Below, piece by piece: positions 21,617 through 30,526 of a stretch of DNA of 64,000 nt; within the stretch, counting starts at the first letter, position 1; every line of letters begins with the position of its first letter. The translations under genes were made by a program, and so were the position numbers. The notes beneath the pieces are model-generated. The model was given only the letters and a program-made list of their open reading frames with translations, made no database searches and was not told the DNA's origin. The DNA is taken from positions 244,501 through 308,500 of the forward strand of contig NC_009513.1 in the NCBI RefSeq assembly GCF_000016825.1. Direction: 5' to 3'. Source of the DNA: Limosilactobacillus reuteri subsp. reuteri (GTDB lineage: Bacteria > Bacillota > Bacilli > Lactobacillales > Lactobacillaceae).

Positions 21617-23528
21617 GTGTGCGCCCGGCATGGGTATTAGCTAGGCGGTGAGAGTCCGCTATGGGCCGTAGTAGTCGGAACCATGAGCTGAGGACAAGGG
21701 TGTCCACTGTGAGGTGGAATCTGAAGGAAGTCTAAGGCAAAGTACTGCACCGATGAACAAGAAGTAGCTATAAGGCTGGAACTAACTGGATAAGACTGCA
21801 TGACAAGTTAAAGTCCAACACTACTCGAAGTTACTTTCAGTAAAGCTACCGGTGACATGGTACGAAAGTTAATATCCTTACCCGGGGGGATCTGGCCTAC
21901 ACGTTTCCGACAAGAGGAATAAGTTTAATTTCCACAGAAACAAGCGGTGCAGTGATGTAGCGTTGAGTAAGCCAGAAGTCAGCCGAGGTCATAGTAGTCT
22001 GAGTAATCAGATGAAGGACTGAACGACAATAACTTGTAACTTATATCGGAGGTGTAATCAGGTGCGACAATCGCAGAAAGCAGAACAACAAGCTGACCGC
22101 TTGTCGAGGATAGGTTTGGAAAACCGAAAGTACACAAGGGCGCGTAGTACCGATTATGGTGAAGGTAAAGGTATGAGTGTCACTATCCAAGACTTAGTCT
22201 TGGACCGCAATAACCTTAATCAGGCTTATTTGCGAGTTAAGAGAAATAAAGGGGCAGCAGGCATTGACGATATGACAGTCAATGACCTTCTGCCATATCT
22301 CAGAGAAAATAAGACGGAATTGATTGCTAGTTTGCGTGAGGGCAAGTATAAACCAGCACCAGTCAAACGGGTAGAAATTCCGAAGCCTAATGGTGGAGTA
22401 AGAAAACTCGGAATACCAACAGTGGTGGACCGAATGGTTCAACAAGCTGTGGCCCAAATTCTTACACCTATCTTTGAGCGTGTTTTCTCTGATAATAGTT
22501 TTGGCTTCCGCCCTCACCGTGGGGCTCACGACGCTATTGCAAAAGTAGTAGATCTTTATAATCAAGGTTATCGAAGAGTTGTCGACTTAGACCTAAAAGC
22601 CTATTTTGATAATGTTAATCATGACTTGATGATTAAGTATCTTCAACAATATATTGATGACCCATGGACACTAAGGCTCATTCGTAAGTTTCTAACTAGC
22701 GGAGTCTTAGACCATGGGCTTTTCGCTAAGAGTGAAAAAGGAACCCCACAAGGAGGGCCATTGTCACCAATACTGGCGAATATCTATCTAAATGAGTTGG
22801 ATAAAGAGTTGACTAGACGTGGTCACCACTTTGTGCGCTATGCGGATGATTGTAACATTTATGTTAAAAGTCAACGAGCCGGAGAACGAGTAATGCGAAG
22901 CATTACCCAGTTTCTTGAAAAGCGATTGAAAGTTAAAGTGAACCCAGATAAAACCAAAGTCGGTAGCCCGCTACGGTTAAAGTTTCTTGGCTTTTCGTTG
23001 GGTGTAGAGCACAATGGAGCCTACGCCCGTCCAGCAAAACAATCGCAACAACGAGTAAAGAAAGCATTGAGGTTATTAACTAAACGTAATCGTGGAATAT
23101 CTCTGACAAGAATGTTTGAAGAAATTCAGCGAAAAATGCGTGGATGGCTTCAGTACTACTCAATTGGGAAACTAACTGACTTTATTCAACGCCTTGACAA
23201 GTGGTTGAGGGCCCGAATAAGACAGTATATCTGGAAGCAATGGAAGAAGCTTAAAACTAAGGTAACTAACTTACAGAAGCTGGGGCTGTCCCAGCGTGAT
23301 GCATACGTCTTCGCTAGTACCCGCAAGGGCTACTGGCGAACTGCACACAGTAAGACCTTGAGCTATTCTCTAACAAATAGAAAACTGGAACAACTCGGAC
23401 TTATGAATATGTCCAAGACGCTCCAGTCAATTCAAAGTGATTAAGTTGTCGAACCGCCGTATACGGAACCGTACGTACGGTGGTGTGAGAGGTCGATAAT
23501 TGAACTAATCAATTATCTCCTACTCGAT
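21617..23528 (+). mobile_element. Group IIC intron, copy 1
   Basis: A 1912-base intron beginning GTGTGCGCCC, fitting the GUGYG start rule, and ending ...CTCGAT, fitting the AY end rule. The first 445 bases hold the structured RNA domains I-IV; the maturase gene lies in domain IV; domain V is near 23451-23492, where ACCGCCGTA pairs with TACGGTGGT. It sits directly behind the T run of the pyrG terminator, the typical target of class C introns. A copy of the same length is at 39524-41435. The start could also be placed two bases later. Confidence 0.9.
22062..23444 (+). CDS. Group II intron reverse transcriptase/maturase (copy 1)
   Basis: A 460-residue intron-encoded protein. The reverse transcriptase core includes the R-Y-A-D-D box near residue 265, the F-G-F-R-P motif near 150 and G-T-P-Q-G-G-P-L-S-P near 230; a maturase domain X follows (G-W-L-Q-Y-Y-S-I-G-K near 365). 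No HNH endonuclease domain is present, in line with class C. The start is GTG after GGAGGTG. It differs from copy 2 at about ten residues, including S-P-I-L versus S-P-L-L and T-R-R-G versus T-G-R-G. Both copies look intact. Confidence 0.93.
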   Translation: MRQSQKAEQQADRLSRIGLENRKYTRARSTDYGEGKGMSVTIQDLVLDRNNLNQAYLRVKRNKGAAGIDDMTVNDLLPYLRENKTELIASLREGKYKPAPVKRVEIPKPNGGVRKLGIPTVVDRMVQQAVAQILTPIFERVFSDNSFGFRPHRGAHDAIAKVVDLYNQGYRRVVDLDLKAYFDNVNHDLMIKYLQQYIDDPWTLRLIRKFLTSGVLDHGLFAKSEKGTPQGGPLSPILANIYLNELDKELTRRGHHFVRYADDCNIYVKSQRAGERVMRSITQFLEKRLKVKVNPDKTKVGSPLRLKFLGFSLGVEHNGAYARPAKQSQQRVKKALRLLTKRNRGISLTRMFEEIQRKMRGWLQYYSIGKLTDFIQRLDKWLRARIRQYIWKQWKKLKTKVTNLQKLGLSQRDAYVFASTRKGYWRTAHSKTLSYSLTNRKLEQLGLMNMSKTLQSIQSD

Positions 23529-23727
23529 TTAGTAGAATTGTTAAATTTTAAGTTAAATATGCTAATTTTTGGCCTGACCTTATGATTTTTTTTAAGATTA
23601 TTTATAAAAGGTTGTAATTCTCTTGATATTTCATTATCATTACAGTTGACTGTTTTGTAACTGAAATAATCATTAACTTAGCTTAAATGAAAAACAGACT
23701 AAAATTTTTAAGTGAGGAAACGCAGAA
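23529..23727 (+). other. A/T-rich gap before murA
   Basis: About 200 A/T-rich bases after the intron. It must carry the murA promoter, but I see no pair of boxes good enough to name. Confidence 0.4.
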
Positions 23728-25005
23728 ATGAAGAAAATGATCATTCAAGGAGGAAACCGTCTTTCTGGCGAAGTCACGATCGGTGGTGCCAAAAATAGTA
23801 CAGTGGCATTAATTCCAGCTGCTATTCTTGCGGATACCCCTGTAGAGTTTGACACGGTTCCAGATATCTTGGATGTTCACAATCTGATGATTATTTTGGA
23901 GTCAATGAATGTAAAGTCCGAGTTTAGTCACGGAGTTTTAGATATTGATCCAACACAAATCGTAGAAGCTGAACTTCCAAGCAAGGCAATTAAAAGTCTT
24001 CGGGCTTCCTATTACTTTATGGGTGCATTATTAGGTCGTTTCCATCGCGCGACATTAACATTTCCGGGAGGCGATAATATCGGCCCCCGCCCAATTGACC
24101 AACACTTAAAAGCATTTAAAGCACTTGGAGCAACCGTTATCGAAGAAAAGGGTACTGTTCATTTAGATGCGCCGAATGGCTTACATGGGTCTCGGATCTT
24201 TTTAGATATGGTATCAGTTGGTGCAACGATTAATGCTATCTTAGCAGCTGTTCGCGCTGAAGGAACAACGATTATTGAAAATGCAGCTCGTGAGCCGGAA
24301 ATTATCGACTTGGCAACATTCTTAAATAATATGGGTGCCAAAATTCGGGGTGCTGGAACCGATACTATCCGTATCACTGGAGTAAAGACACTTCAGTCAA
24401 TGAATACTCATACAATTATTGCTGATCGAATTGAAGCAGGAACATACCTATCCTTGGCGGCAGCGCTTGGTGATGGGGTTATGATCCATAATGTTATTCC
24501 TGAACACTTAGAATCATTTACCAGTAAAATGATTGAAATGGGTGTTGAACTTCAAATCGATAGCGATAAGATTTATGTACCAAAATCCAGTCATTTACAT
24601 CCGGTTACTGTTAAGACAATGCCATTCCCTGGTTTTGCTACTGATTTACAACAACCGCTTACCCCATTGATGTCACTTGCTGATGGTGATAGTACGATTG
24701 TTGATACCATTTATCCCAAGCGTGTAAAGCACATTTCCCAATTACAAAAAATGGGGATGAAGATTGAAGCACATGATGGGATGATTATCGTTAAACATAC
24801 AGAAAAGCTTCATGGCGCAGAGGTCTCTGCAGGTGAGATTCGTGCCGGAGCAGCTTTAACCATTGCTGGATTAATGGCAGATGGACAGACTGTAATTAAT
24901 AATGCCGGAAATATTTTACGGGGTTACGATCGAATTGTATGGAAGCTTAATCGCCTTCATGCCAATGTTTCTATTGAGGACGATTCTTCAGTAAAAATTG
25001 GTTAG
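23728..25005 (+). CDS. murA: UDP-GlcNAc 1-carboxyvinyltransferase, Cys-to-Asp active site
   Basis: Adds enolpyruvate to UDP-GlcNAc in the first committed step of peptidoglycan synthesis. The 425-residue protein has the two inside-out barrel repeats, K-N-S near residue 22, and R-P-I-D-Q-H near 121. The catalytic loop reads P-G-G-D-N-I-G-P-R-P, so residue 116 is Asp where most MurA enzymes have the Cys that fosfomycin alkylates. Asp at this place is known to keep activity and give fosfomycin resistance in Mycobacterium and Chlamydia. Firmicutes often have two MurA genes; only one is in this window. Confidence 0.95.
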   Translation: MKKMIIQGGNRLSGEVTIGGAKNSTVALIPAAILADTPVEFDTVPDILDVHNLMIILESMNVKSEFSHGVLDIDPTQIVEAELPSKAIKSLRASYYFMGALLGRFHRATLTFPGGDNIGPRPIDQHLKAFKALGATVIEEKGTVHLDAPNGLHGSRIFLDMVSVGATINAILAAVRAEGTTIIENAAREPEIIDLATFLNNMGAKIRGAGTDTIRITGVKTLQSMNTHTIIADRIEAGTYLSLAAALGDGVMIHNVIPEHLESFTSKMIEMGVELQIDSDKIYVPKSSHLHPVTVKTMPFPGFATDLQQPLTPLMSLADGDSTIVDTIYPKRVKHISQLQKMGMKIEAHDGMIIVKHTEKLHGAEVSAGEIRAGAALTIAGLMADGQTVINNAGNILRGYDRIVWKLNRLHANVSIEDDSSVKIG

Positions 25006-25097
25006 AAGTTGCGTACTTCTTTAAATCGTGGTATCCTGTTAAAGTTGATTATCTATGTTTCAGGCAATGATTCATGGCAAAAGGAGCGTAATAAATT

Positions 25098-25343
25098 ATG
25101 AAACAAGGAATTCATCCAGATTATCATCCAGTAGTTTTTGAAGATTCATCTACTGGTTACAAGTTTCTCTCTGGCTCAACAGCCACTTCAAGTGAAACTG
25201 TTAAGTGGGAAGACGGTAATGAATACCCATTAATTCGGGTTGAAGTTACTTCAGATTCACACCCATTCTACACTGGTAAGCAAAAGTTTACCCAAGCCGA
25301 CGGTGCTGTCGACAAGTTCAACAAGAAGTACGGTCTCAAGTAA
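25098..25343 (+). CDS. rpmE2: 50S ribosomal protein L31 type B
   Basis: An 81-residue L31 of the type that lacks the Cys zinc ribbon: no Cys at all is present. The family pattern M-K-Q-G-I-H-P-D-Y at the start and [13 protein letters not shown] near residue 52 is clear. In Bacillus the Cys-free form replaces zinc-bound L31 when zinc is short. It is a single-gene unit with a strong terminator behind it. Confidence 0.95.
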   Translation: MKQGIHPDYHPVVFEDSSTGYKFLSGSTATSSETVKWEDGNEYPLIRVEVTSDSHPFYTGKQKFTQADGAVDKFNKKYGLK

Positions 25344-25361
25344 TCGAACTTCTTACAATTC

Positions 25362-25407
25362 AAAAAAGCCGGGAAAAGCGAAAGTTTTTCCCGGCTTTTT
25401 TTGAATT
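25362..25407 (+). terminator. Terminator after rpmE2
   Basis: AAAAAAGCCGGGAAAA pairs with TTTTCCCGGCTTTTTT; a strong, A/T-flanked hairpin. Confidence 0.92.
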
Positions 25408-25504
25408 AAGTCCAATAAATCATTATTAACGTTATTTTGCGTCTTTAAGTATTGATCTTTCTCTGCGTATAATATTGATAATTGAGAAAGTGGGGGGGCT
25501 ACCT

Positions 25505-26821
25505 ATGCATGAAAAAATTATTAATCGAATAATTGCCCTGCATCGTTATTCTTTCGTTAGGATAACCCGGCAGACATTAATTATGATTTTTCCCATTGTT
25601 TTTATTGGAACGATGGCAAAGATGATTTTAAAAACTGTTTTTAAACCAGATGGCTTTATTTATAATGTTGCTTTTCTTGATGTTATACCACAGAACGTGT
25701 TGCGGGTTATTCAATTTGTATTAACTAGCATTAGTCAATTAACCTTAGGGATTCTGGGAATTTATACTGTTTATATGGCAGCAAAGTTTACGGCGAAAAG
25801 GTATCGGCGAGACGGTAAATTTGCTGGAATAACAGCTATTCTGACCCTTTTACTAATGTCTTATCGTTATGGTAAGTTTTCCCCACAATTTTCACTTAGC
25901 TTTTACCAACGGCTCCTTAGTGGTAACAGTTTGTTAATCGTTTTAATTCTTGGATATGGAGTCGGTCAGCTTTACCGGTGGTTAACTCCACCAAAAGATG
26001 GTGATAATACCAATGCGTTGCCGTTATTGAAAGAACGATCATTTAGTTCAATGCTGCCAATGACAATTAGTCTTATTTTTGGAGTGACGGTTGCTCTTTT
26101 CTTAAATTCCAACACAATCTATCATGCTTGGTCAACAAGTTACTCCACGTTAGTTACGACTGCCCAAGAGCATCGGCAATTATGGCTGACGTTATTAGCT
26201 ACGATGGGGTTAACAATATTTGATTGGTTGGGATTAGGCGTTCCATACACCTCGATGGCATTAACATCTGGAGATTCATTTACGGCTAACTTGAACTATG
26301 CGCTCGCTCATGGAACTCCGTGGAATGTACCGTATGAGTTTTTAGGCAGTTCTCTTTATAATTCATTTGCTAACTTTGGGGGCGATGGATTGATCCTTGC
26401 CTTGATAGTTGCCATTCTGTTAACTTCTAATGGCTCCTATATGCATCGTGTTGCACGGTGGACGGCCTTACCAACATTATTTAATTTTAATTATGCGGCA
26501 ATGATTGGCTTACCGGTTGTATTTAATCCATTATTTCTGATCCCATTTGTCTTCTTACCGATTGTAAACATTCTCCTTGCCAGTTTAGCGATTGCGATTC
26601 ACTTAATACCTTCAACGCCTTACCCGGTTTTGCAGGGGACACCGGGACCGCTTATTAGTTTTTTGGGGACAAATGGTAATTGGGGAATTTTGATTTTTAC
26701 CTTGGTATTGCTTTTAATCGATATCGCTGCCTATATCCCCTTTGTAAAAATGGCCCTAGTTGTTGAAAATCGCTTAACATTAGCAGAACAGGACGTGATC
26801 AGTCATGAAAAGAATGACTAA
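25505..26821 (+). CDS. PTS EIIC-like integral membrane protein
   Basis: A 438-residue polytopic membrane protein resembling the lactose/cellobiose EIIC family. An N-terminal H-E-K-I-I-N-R-I-I segment leads to about ten hydrophobic helices. The region near residue 245-275 (G-V-P-Y-T-S-M-A; N-L-N-Y-A-L-A-H-G) resembles the EIIC substrate loop. No EIIA or EIIB domain or gene is nearby, so it may work with partners elsewhere or no longer act as a PTS transporter. The ATG at 25505 is chosen; an in-frame start at 25475 would add ten residues. It overlaps the next gene by 17 bases. Confidence 0.75.
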   Translation: MHEKIINRIIALHRYSFVRITRQTLIMIFPIVFIGTMAKMILKTVFKPDGFIYNVAFLDVIPQNVLRVIQFVLTSISQLTLGILGIYTVYMAAKFTAKRYRRDGKFAGITAILTLLLMSYRYGKFSPQFSLSFYQRLLSGNSLLIVLILGYGVGQLYRWLTPPKDGDNTNALPLLKERSFSSMLPMTISLIFGVTVALFLNSNTIYHAWSTSYSTLVTTAQEHRQLWLTLLATMGLTIFDWLGLGVPYTSMALTSGDSFTANLNYALAHGTPWNVPYEFLGSSLYNSFANFGGDGLILALIVAILLTSNGSYMHRVARWTALPTLFNFNYAAMIGLPVVFNPLFLIPFVFLPIVNILLASLAIAIHLIPSTPYPVLQGTPGPLISFLGTNGNWGILIFTLVLLLIDIAAYIPFVKMALVVENRLTLAEQDVISHEKND

Positions 26822-27695
26822 ATCAATTCTCCATACTCGTTTAGTATTGATTGGCCTAATATTGATTTTAGTCCTAATGGCAATTCCAGCATATTTTTGG
26901 ATGAAAGATACAAATAAATATTTAGCTGCCCAACATAATTCTAGAATGTCACCGATAATTATGGTTCCTGGAAGCTCAGCAACACAAAACCGCTTTAATC
27001 CACTTATTCGTAAACTTAACGAAGATAGCCCTAAAAAACATAGTGTGTTGCGCTTAGAAGTAATGAACAGCGGTAAAATTGTTTCGCAAGGATGGATAAA
27101 TCGCGGCGATAACGAGCCGATTATCGTGATTGGCTTTGAGAATAATCGCGATGGCTATCAAAATATAAAGAAACAAGCGCAAATGGTTAATCAAGCCTTT
27201 GAACGATTGACGGAAGAGTATAACTTTAATAACTTTAAGGCGTTTGGCCACTCCAATGGGGGACTAGTATGGACTTATTGGTTGGAACATTACTACCCTG
27301 AATATAAAGATGCGATTACAATTAAAAGGCTAATGACACTAGGAACGCCATACAACTTTGCGGAGTCTTCTGTTAGCCATCCGACGCAAATGTTTTCTGA
27401 TTTTGTAAAGTATCGAAGTCGAATCCCTAAAAACTTATTAGTTTATTCGGTCGCAGGGACAGAAACTTATACATCGGATGGTCTCGTCCCAGAAGGAAGC
27501 GTCGATGCCGGTAAATACATTTATCAAAAACAAGTGGCCCATTATACGAGAATGACGGTCACGGGAAAAGATGCTCAACACTCTAACTTGCCACAAAATA
27601 AACAGATTGTACGGTTAATTGAAGAGTATTTGCTTGATCCAAATGACAACGGTAATCCTAATTCGCAAAATAAGCAGAGGGCTACTCAAAATTAA
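26805..27695 (+). CDS. DUF915 alpha/beta hydrolase (membrane-anchored)
   Basis: A 296-residue predicted extracellular hydrolase. A hydrophobic segment at about residues 10-32 should act as signal anchor. The alpha/beta-hydrolase nucleophile elbow is G-H-S-N-G-G near residue 148; likely acid and His partners are the Asp near T-S-D-G-L-V-P and the His of A-Q-H-S-N. DUF915 proteins are common on lactobacillus surfaces, with esterase-like activity in some. The ATG overlaps the EIIC-like gene by 17 bases, so the two are coupled. Confidence 0.85.
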   Translation: MKRMTKSILHTRLVLIGLILILVLMAIPAYFWMKDTNKYLAAQHNSRMSPIIMVPGSSATQNRFNPLIRKLNEDSPKKHSVLRLEVMNSGKIVSQGWINRGDNEPIIVIGFENNRDGYQNIKKQAQMVNQAFERLTEEYNFNNFKAFGHSNGGLVWTYWLEHYYPEYKDAITIKRLMTLGTPYNFAESSVSHPTQMFSDFVKYRSRIPKNLLVYSVAGTETYTSDGLVPEGSVDAGKYIYQKQVAHYTRMTVTGKDAQHSNLPQNKQIVRLIEEYLLDPNDNGNPNSQNKQRATQN

Positions 27696-27744
27696 TTAAG
27701 CAGGTTATACTAAGTTCATAATAAAAAGTAAGGAGCTCAATATC

Positions 27745-28449
27745 GTGAAAAAAGATAAAAAGCGATCATTTGAATGGTTACGGTGGACAGCGGTTGTTGT
27801 ACTGTTACTGGTATCAGTTGTCTTAATTTTTAACCAACAGATTAAGTCTTACTTAGTAGGGAGTTATAAACCTGAGATTACTCGGCAAACGGTTCAAAGC
27901 AACCAAAAGAAAAAAGCAACCTATGATTTTCAAAGTGTCAAAGATCTTAACTTGCAAACAGCTGCCAAGGCTCGTGCAAATAAGCAATCGATTAATACCA
28001 TTGGAGCAATTACGGTTCCGGCTATTAATATGACGATTCCAATTGCTAATGGAGTTGATAATACAACTCTTGCGTTAGCAGCAGGAACCCTTCGTCCAGA
28101 CATGAAGATGGGGGAAGGCAACTATGCGTTAGCTGGTCATAATATGGCCCATGGGAGCAAAATCCTCTTTTCTCCATTGTACTATCATGCTAAGGTAGGG
28201 CAGATGATTTATATCACCAACATGGATCGCGTTTATGAATATAAGATTTATCAACGTGAATTCATTGCGGCAACCCGGGTTGATGTGGTAGACAATACGC
28301 CGGAAAAGATTATAACTTTGATTACTTGTGACGCTACCGGGGCCAATCGGTTGATGATCCGCGGTAAATTTGTTAAATCAGAGCCATTTACGAAAGCACC
28401 ACAAAATGTGCAAAAGAATTTTAGCGAAAAATATACGACAGGTCGTTAA
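27745..28449 (+). CDS. srtA: Class A sortase
   Basis: A 234-residue transpeptidase that joins LPXTG-type proteins to peptidoglycan. One N-terminal helix (about residues 13-30) anchors it with the catalytic domain outside. The His is in L-A-G-H-N-M near residue 132, the Cys in T-L-I-T-C-D near 196, and the Arg in N-R-L-M-I-R-G near 206. TLITC is typical of housekeeping sortase A of lactobacilli. A TATACT -10-like box and an AAGGAG site precede it. Confidence 0.93.
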   Translation: MKKDKKRSFEWLRWTAVVVLLLVSVVLIFNQQIKSYLVGSYKPEITRQTVQSNQKKKATYDFQSVKDLNLQTAAKARANKQSINTIGAITVPAINMTIPIANGVDNTTLALAAGTLRPDMKMGEGNYALAGHNMAHGSKILFSPLYYHAKVGQMIYITNMDRVYEYKIYQREFIAATRVDVVDNTPEKIITLITCDATGANRLMIRGKFVKSEPFTKAPQNVQKNFSEKYTTGR

Positions 28450-28593
28450 AGGGAAGGGGGAAATAATCTCCTCGACAAGGCGGTGGGCTAAGCTAGAGCG
28501 GCACGGGCTAATTATCGTTCGTACTTAGCCTCGAGCCTTGTGACGACGCGAAGCTAGTTTCATGTTATCTTACTATTGTTTGTGAAAACCATT
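28450..28593. repeat. Structured intergenic repeat, copy 2
   Basis: Nested pairing: CAAGGC at 28476-28481 with GCCTTG at 28535-28540, and GGCTAAG at 28486-28492 with CTTAGCC at 28524-28530. The tail GAAGCTAGTTTCATGTTATCT resembles the ends of the other two intergenic repeats, but most of the sequence differs. The GC content is higher than its surroundings. Confidence 0.5.
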
Positions 28594-28633
28594 GAGGCTG
28601 AGAGAAAAAATTTTCTTCCAGCCTCCTTTTTTA
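28594..28633 (+). terminator. Terminator after sortase
   Basis: GAGGCTG pairs with CAGCCTC, extended by GAAAAAA/TTTTTC pairing, then a T run. The remaining 28634-28849 is A/T-rich with no gene I can support, and must hold the promoter of the next operon. Confidence 0.85.
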
Positions 28634-28849
28634 TTTTGTGGATTTTGCCTGTATTTGTAATCCATTCCAAATTAAGAAAAACACAATGACGATAAAAAAT
28701 AGCCAAATTAAAATAAATTTTAAGTAAACAGATGAGCGAACGGACAGGAATGCCACCGTTTGCTCATTTTTTTGCTGTAAATAAATTTCTTGACTCTTTT
28801 TTAGGAACCGCATAAGAAAGAGATACATTGAATTTAAGGAGGCAAAGAA

Positions 28850-29629
28850 ATGCGCAAACCGTTTATTATTGCGAACTGGAAAATGAATAAAAACGTTCAT
28901 GAATCTGTTGCGTTTGTTAAAGCAATTAAAGAAAAGCTCCCGGCAGATAAAGAAATTGGGATCGCCGCGCAAGCAGTTTCGCTATATAACATGAAAAAAG
29001 TGGCGAGCTCTTCCAACTTACAAATTATTGCTCAAAATGCATCTGCTGAGTTAGAGGGACCATATACTGGAGAAATTAGCATGCGAAGTTTAGCAGATGC
29101 GGGCGTGACATACGTGATGCTAGGCCATTTAGAGCGCCGACGCCTTTTTAACGAGAGTAATGATTCAATTAATCAAAAAGTTTTAGCAGCCCTCAATGCT
29201 GGTATTATTCCAATCATTTGTACGGATGAAGAGATGGTCCAAACAGAAGTTAACGGACAAATTCATTATGTATTTCGCCAACTAAAAAGCGTCCTTAAAG
29301 GGGTACCAGCTAATAAACTATCACAGATTGTTATTTCGTATGAACCAAGTTGGGCCGTTGGGAGCACGCATCAAGCAAATCCAGACATTGCGGAAGAGGG
29401 ATGTCAGGCAATTCGTCAAAGCCTGGTTGAAATGTATGGTAATGAGATTGGCGAGCAAGTCCGAATACTCTATGGTGGCAGCGTTAATCCCGAGAACATT
29501 GGTCAAATTATGAGTAAACCAAATGTTGATGGGGCGCTAATCGGTCGCGCAAGTCTCGAGATTGAAAGTTTCTTACAAATGATTAATTATATCGAATTAG
29601 CGAGCAAGCAGAAGTTACAGGTAATTTAG
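28850..29629 (+). CDS. Divergent triosephosphate isomerase paralogue
   Basis: A 259-residue TIM-barrel protein of the TpiA family. Lys11 (N-W-K-M-N-K), His93 and Glu165 (Y-E-P-S-W-A-V-G) keep the catalytic residues. Several normally fixed places differ: G-H-L-E-R-R instead of G-H-S-E-R-R (Leu94), C-T-D-E instead of C-V-G-E, and loop 6 continues G-S-T-H-Q instead of G-T-G-K. The C-terminal phosphate loop Y-G-G-S-V is kept. It is followed 11 bases later by a class II aldolase, and then by a phosphoglycerate-mutase-like gene. It may be a specialised isomerase rather than the main glycolytic enzyme. Confidence 0.82.
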   Translation: MRKPFIIANWKMNKNVHESVAFVKAIKEKLPADKEIGIAAQAVSLYNMKKVASSSNLQIIAQNASAELEGPYTGEISMRSLADAGVTYVMLGHLERRRLFNESNDSINQKVLAALNAGIIPIICTDEEMVQTEVNGQIHYVFRQLKSVLKGVPANKLSQIVISYEPSWAVGSTHQANPDIAEEGCQAIRQSLVEMYGNEIGEQVRILYGGSVNPENIGQIMSKPNVDGALIGRASLEIESFLQMINYIELASKQKLQVI

Positions 29630-29640
29630 GAGGAAGAATA

Positions 29641-30507
29641 ATGGCTTACTTTGATAACGGAAACAAACTTTTTGATGACGCACGGAAGAACCAATACGCA
29701 ATTGGGGCATATAATATTAATAATCTTGAATGGACCCGGGCCATTTTGCGGGCTGCCGCGGAGACTAATACCCCAGTACTGATCCAAGTTTCAATGGGAG
29801 CCGCCAAGTATATGGGTGGTTATAAATTTGTTAAAGATATGGTCGAGGACCAGATGGATGCAATGGGAATTAAAGTTCCAGTTATCCTGAATCTTGACCA
29901 TGGTGACTATGATGCAGCGATTGAATGTATTAACTTAGGATATTCGTCAGTTATGTTTGACGGCCATAAGTTACCGATTGAAGAAAATTACGCCAAAACC
30001 AAAGAGATTGTCCAATTAGCGCATTCACGCGGCATTGCGGTTGAAGCCGAAATCGGTAAAGTGGGAGAAAATCAGGATACCAGCAGTGGAGAACTTGCTG
30101 ATGTTGAAGATGCAATGGCGTTTGCAGCAATGGGGGTTGACCGTCTTGCTTGTGGGATTGGTAACATTCACGGCATTTACCCTGCTAACTGGCCAGGGTT
30201 AGACTTTGACCGCCTTCAAGAAATTGCGAATGCGATTGATATTCCGCTAGTGCTTCACGGTGGTTCAGGAATTCCTAGAGAACAGGTTCAAAAAGCAATT
30301 TCAATGGGGATTGCAAAGGTGAATATCAATACTGAATTCCAGTTAGCGTTCCAAGATGCAACCCGGAAGTATATTGAAAATGAATTAGACCTCAATAAAG
30401 AACAAAAAGGATATGATCCGCGGAAATTATTACTTCCCGGAACAGATGCAATAACTGCTAAAATGAAAGATATGATTGAATGGTTAGGCACGCCAGCAGT
30501 CGCCTAA
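29641..30507 (+). CDS. fba: Class II fructose-bisphosphate aldolase family protein
   Basis: A 288-residue zinc-dependent aldolase. Zinc ligands lie in N-L-D-H-G-D-Y near residue 83, in G-I-G-N-I-H-G near 179 and in V-L-H-G-G-S-G-I near 207; the phosphate-binding K-V-N-I-N-T-E follows. It most resembles the FbaA/GatY/KbaY group, so tagatose-bisphosphate is also possible. It is coupled to the TpiA-like gene and shares its operon with a mutase-like protein. Confidence 0.9.
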   Translation: MAYFDNGNKLFDDARKNQYAIGAYNINNLEWTRAILRAAAETNTPVLIQVSMGAAKYMGGYKFVKDMVEDQMDAMGIKVPVILNLDHGDYDAAIECINLGYSSVMFDGHKLPIEENYAKTKEIVQLAHSRGIAVEAEIGKVGENQDTSSGELADVEDAMAFAAMGVDRLACGIGNIHGIYPANWPGLDFDRLQEIANAIDIPLVLHGGSGIPREQVQKAISMGIAKVNINTEFQLAFQDATRKYIENELDLNKEQKGYDPRKLLLPGTDAITAKMKDMIEWLGTPAVA

Positions 30508-30526
30508 TTATAATGGAGGTTATCGA

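Noticed and set aside
22194-22565. Open frame of 123 codons antisense to the intron maturase, also present at 40101-40472
   Set aside because: Conserved only because the maturase on the other strand is conserved; no ribosome site and no recognisable protein.
22062-23444. Retron or diversity-generating reverse transcriptase
   Set aside because: The maturase domain, the flanking ribozyme domains and the terminator-side insertion identify a group IIC intron; no msr/msd or template repeat is seen.
28631-28972. 113-codon minus-strand open frame with hydrophobic stretches
   Set aside because: It overlaps the tpiA-like start, the A/T-rich promoter gap and the terminator; A/T-rich DNA gives Phe/Leu/Ile by chance.
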